A DNA stretch of 55,611 nt from Clostridiales bacterium (GTDB lineage Bacteria; Bacillota; Clostridia; Christensenellales; Pumilibacteraceae): assembly GCA_022508445.1 (NCBI GenBank), contig JAFLVG010000004.1, forward strand, positions 1 through 55,611. Reading direction: 5' to 3'. The notes under the pieces were generated by a model. It was given only the letters and a program-made list of their open reading frames with translations. It had not been told where the DNA came from and did not search any database. Shown in pieces: positions 54,501 to 55,611 of this stretch (the stretch's first letter is position 1; each line of letters starts with the position of its first letter). A program made the translations under genes and the position numbers.

Positions 54501-55335
54501 CGAGATTATGACTCAATCGGGTAATTCCTCCGATAACGATACCATTTTGAACGAGCTTGCCGAATTGCGCGAAGATTTACAACGCGAAAAGCCGAGCCGT
54601 GGCAACGAGCTCATTCTCGACGCAATCGAACGCCTCCGCAACGAAGTAACAATGATTGCAGAGCGCGAGCAAGCTCGCGATATGCAATCGGATGCCGGAC
54701 TTTCCGACTCGCTGTCCGATTTAAGAGAACAGCTCAACGAGATTGCAGGCATTGTAGAGCCGACGGAAAAGAAGCATGCGACGGAAAAATCGACCGTGAA
54801 TAAGCCTGCAACTGGCGCAAAACGCGGCAGAAAACCCGGACCGAAGAGCAAGTCAAACGCCGCGGCTAATAGAGCTTCCACCGCAAGCAAATCCACAACG
54901 GGCGCAAAACGCGGCAGAAAGCCCAAGGCGCAAGCCGAACCTGTTGCCGTAATGCCCGAAGTAAAGACCGAACCGTCTGTTACGGATTTAGACGCACAGA
55001 TTGATGAGCAGTTGGCTTACCTCGGCGGTGACGACGAAATGTCGCTCAACCTCCAAGCCGTGACCACGGCAGACGCCATGGACGTTGCAGACAAGCTCGC
55101 AAAGCAAGTCGCAAACAAGCTGATAATGGAACAGCTCGTGGAACAGCTCGGCGACGGCGGTGTCAGCGAGGAACGCGTCGATGAAATTCTCCGCGACATC
55201 CTTCCGCAAGAGTTCACTACGATAGCGGAAACCGAAGCGTCCGATAAAGTAAGACGTCTTGCAAATCAACTTGTACTCGATAAGCTTCGTTCGCGCCTGA
55301 ACGCTCAACGCACTTCCGATGACGACGAAGAATAA
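48553..55335 (+). CDS. Giant cytoplasmic coiled-coil protein with acidic N-terminus and AT-hook-like motifs
   Basis: A 2260-residue protein with no signal peptide or membrane helix. Residues about 11-73 are almost only Asp, Glu and Tyr. A Gln/Pro-rich linker follows to about 115. The rest is predicted helix and coiled coil, with a recurring motif of the form ILDEIxxLRDE seen at least a dozen times (for example VLNEIVSLRDEV, IILDEIASLRDQ), and a 21-residue repeat near 935-997. Near the C-terminus two copies of TGAKRGRKP (KRGRKP at 2090-2095 and 2119-2124) resemble AT-hooks, followed by a helical domain of about 100 residues. GAGGA precedes the ATG at 48553; an ATG at 48538 lacks an SD. I infer a cytoplasmic scaffold that may contact DNA. 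Confidence 0.82.
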   Translation: MDNQDKTTFSLDDEVVEEEVIERDEEYEDDEDYDDEYDDEYDDEEYDEEDYGDEDYDDGYDDDYDDGGYDDPLNKVLDEIAELKRGMVPATVQQQQQQPLPPIMPPQYIYQPTAPPASSEVVIYNEIARLRDELAKNQSSLEMQKELTRLKDDMARDQKFAESQYNAEIQRLQSRIDDLLKNASSPQGDYLSDQESAHVEGANSTLDFDKILSVNEAVLRAMRDSDARLQADISQLKKQLDEIPSLKELNGAVSAFKKAASNIGGLNAETLDKLSGDIGTLLTALDEKEVMSAPATPTANAPKKASPAIDASELLRQLYDIKTVLGNVSEAAVKRTQVLSDLVNDFKKVNFIVHSHSALYKDKLAAVYGYAKKLNECNEQDAVDFVNATNDIITELALQPLTRSTFADLVAYCSESGAASITTAMRDSAERFFNLKEKLASSPVSAYADSLTDINSAINILQNNRNESENAKTVAMVIEALADEKRDEDAIKAVVTSFVDVSASEVVDFPLIDGPKTYTPVHTAADESIISKLNELKSTLLDSMSAQMSAIEQASSKIATEVTQAQAQAQAQAQPAAEEPKPVAEEPQAQPVTLDIDDDKAAQLLAAMEELKASLGVVTDASDVASALGAIRGNYVEISEKLVDISEKIQQPVSVQVDSEAPAMSDEERQQALDDLAYIRAKLDEHDEFINQIGDIRADIVSLNAQSEVVDQTEQINSVIAEINAQFDKLYEDISNVLIESESNIIARMGENGENNTLDLIEAAKSEILAETQAIRDSLLTVSENSSAPLLTDSVEQLRADIAAFSELITSNTDVATADRLKILDDVAFLREQAELALTESEQAEAAATSADGDKMIGYLEDISSQVTNLATVAEDVLSTKETVGVINENLSVVSDNIMTVADNMTAINNNISAVADSVTALGDSVATLGDTVRPIAENALASRDAATAALDAITPIAEDVLASRDAATAALDALTPIAEDVLASRDAATAALDALTPIAEQLNVIIDRLDSANTAQDFAEEGENAENEGATAIMSDEELVELKDALNTILDTLPLFPQADDVVTIRDNTYSILDTLALMPQSEDVSVTRDNVSAMLDILTSLSDSIDAVLGTGGNQQVAEDITALREAVDATSEDVKFIRQKLEETPQSEDQIEDLANIMQDLGLVLDKIEEYERTAVANKQEIIEAVSGIREEVHISTLDETMSAEGMDAETRDALVGEIADIRERLVNIESATQAVSELNAVSLDGISEKIAELQAALEERVTSAEPAQAVDLSGENMQALIEELSAIKEKLDAGTEYDTVEEILALREDVKAARIVDQDEISSELEAIKNELASISSGNILDEIRALREDIVNLPGGDGASAPTEGEINLVLNEIVSLRDEVFAFKDEVLNATADINPQQTGEETEHVEGDEINTILDELTALRADQTALTDNLDELKDMISRRTSISHAEGEAQDGANNAEGELNVVLDEIINLKNDIVRIEESVGSDRLNAISEQVDDIRAIIEELRGVESAESAVDEQAVAVDLTPIMEQFEAVNAALNDIRLNREVVGAGVENDVVQSTLDERFDELRDDIDDIKQTIEDLAIPQQDYSNEIAELRAEIAELKAENEQLKQASADALGSDIAELKDLVRNMALSFTPAAATDDSAYTALIDEIRGLKEQVAATAQQSLAATSGALNEETLQAIRDALNAQPEEQVFADELAEIRDEIAQLRSLTTLTAENGSSAEVAAMRDELAELKEMLSGSGHLMGVAEDLTAIKSDVQTLKEEPDLGVMNEILALRDEFQSLREQIEDVKRIAGETNREADDSLMNEVQSLRDQLFAISMANVNDPASGESNYESYNNIILDEIASLRDQVNTAGSSIDLSAVTDEFNELKATLEKREAKYDELAARVAQLNNNTANDKILEELASLRTDMANQRDADLTTLNFMSEMAHLVERQNQYLTENAGTNISDEIESLKAEIASSDAVAEEVAKLREIMTQSGNSSDNDTILNELAELREDLQREKPSRGNELILDAIERLRNEVTMIAEREQARDMQSDAGLSDSLSDLREQLNEIAGIVEPTEKKHATEKSTVNKPATGAKRGRKPGPKSKSNAAANRASTASKSTTGAKRGRKPKAQAEPVAVMPEVKTEPSVTDLDAQIDEQLAYLGGDDEMSLNLQAVTTADAMDVADKLAKQVANKLIMEQLVEQLGDGGVSEERVDEILRDILPQEFTTIAETEASDKVRRLANQLVLDKLRSRLNAQRTSDDDEE
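51355..51543 (+). repeat. 63-bp tandem repeats (21 residues) in the third giant gene
   Basis: Three units at 51355, 51418 and 51481 encode PIAE[N/D][A/V]LASRDAATAALDA[I/L]T, with a truncated fourth start at 51544. DNA identity between units is very high, so the duplication is recent or maintained by gene conversion. Confidence 0.9.
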
Positions 55336-55350
55336 TAATGTAGACTAATA

Positions 55351-55385
55351 AAACAGCGTACCGAACAAAACGGTACGCTGTTTTT
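55351..55385 (+). terminator. Strong terminator after the third giant gene
   Basis: ACAGCGTACCG (55353-55363) and CGGTACGCTGT (55371-55381) form an 11-bp stem, extended by A/T pairs, with a 7-base loop and a run of five T. It closes the giant-gene locus. Confidence 0.93.
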
Positions 55386-55511
55386 GTATGAGAAATATTA
55401 AATAATTTTTGACAGCGCGATTTTCCCGGATTTCTCCGAAGGGCAGAAAACGCTCGCAAGCTCATTTCAGTCGAAACGACGAATGATTAGATTTTGCACT
55501 GTTTAGAACGC

Positions 55512-55611
55512 CGTTAAAGCAATTACACTTGTAACGCAATTTTTCAGGTGGAACGTAAAACCGCGTGCCTCGGTAAATCAAAGCCCAAAAATAATAGCGT
55601 TAAAGCAATTA
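55512..55611. repeat. Direct repeat at the window end, possibly of the dispersed family
   Basis: CGTTAAAGCAATTA occurs at 55512-55525 and again at 55598-55611, where the window stops, 86 bases apart. The segment after the first copy (AGCAATTACACTTGTAACGC) resembles AGCAATTTGCACAGTAACGC of the repeat upstream of ilvA, so it may be a diverged unit of the same family. No gene is evident between 55336 and the end. Confidence 0.55.

Overview
The window looks like chromosomal DNA of an uncultured, gut-type Clostridia (Bacillota, possibly near Christensenellales; this placement is inference from gene content, not a search). Support: sigma-A promoters with near-consensus boxes and 17-nt spacers, AAGGAG-type ribosome sites, a mraZ-rsmH-ftsL-PBP(PASTA)-murE cluster with a meso-DAP-type MurE, [4Fe-4S] aldo/keto reductases, an ECF-type transporter subunit, DUF1893 and Gram-positive style lipoproteins. 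TGA is used as stop, so the code is standard. Nearly all DNA is coding. I see no phage, insertion sequence or CRISPR array.

Layout. 1-241: 3' part of a tRNA-Ala(GGC) followed by an unusual long inverted repeat. 242-5431: a cytidine/blasticidin-S deaminase-like gene, an overlapping operon of two ferredoxin-type aldo/keto reductases, an ECF S-like protein and DUF1893, then an RlmD-type rRNA methyltransferase. 5458-9654: a phosphonate module, made of PEP mutase with an N-terminal nucleotidyltransferase, phosphonopyruvate decarboxylase, and a fusion of a LicC-like nucleotidyltransferase to an iron alcohol dehydrogenase. This predicts an activated 2-hydroxyethylphosphonate headgroup. 9680-13743: small lipoprotein, membrane proteins, malic enzyme, HAD phosphatase. 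13812-16799: lon (with a short leader ORF) and engB. 17035-20834: a membrane-anchored XRE regulator, a lipoprotein with duplicated InlB-type repeats, and a Cys-rich unknown. 20860-23343: a metallophosphoesterase and a threonine ammonia-lyase, convergent, flanked by inverted copies of a dispersed repeat whose edge supplies the -35 box of each gene.

23552-34932 is a shortened division/wall cluster: mraZ, rsmH, ftsL-like, PBP, murE, mraY, murD, ftsW. There is no murF between murE and mraY, and no murG, ftsQ, ftsA or ftsZ after ftsW; two unknown polytopic membrane proteins follow instead. 35036-37272 holds serA and serC on the minus strand.

37524-55385 (about 18 kb, a third of the window) holds three consecutive giant genes that I consider the most interesting content. 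The first (1869 aa) is a secreted protein with RCC1-like repeats, one C-proximal membrane helix and a cytoplasmic tail. The second (1727 aa) has the same topology but about 1080 cytoplasmic residues of coiled coil, including 11-residue repeats, and ends in a basic Pro-Gly-Ala-Arg repeat tail. The third (2260 aa) is a soluble coiled-coil protein with a very acidic Asp/Glu/Tyr N-terminus, repeated ILDEIxxLRDE-like motifs and two AT-hook-like KRGRKP motifs near its C-terminus. I infer a trans-envelope scaffold running from the cell surface through the membrane to a cytoplasmic coiled-coil layer and possibly DNA. All functions are predictions from reading the sequence; no database search was run.
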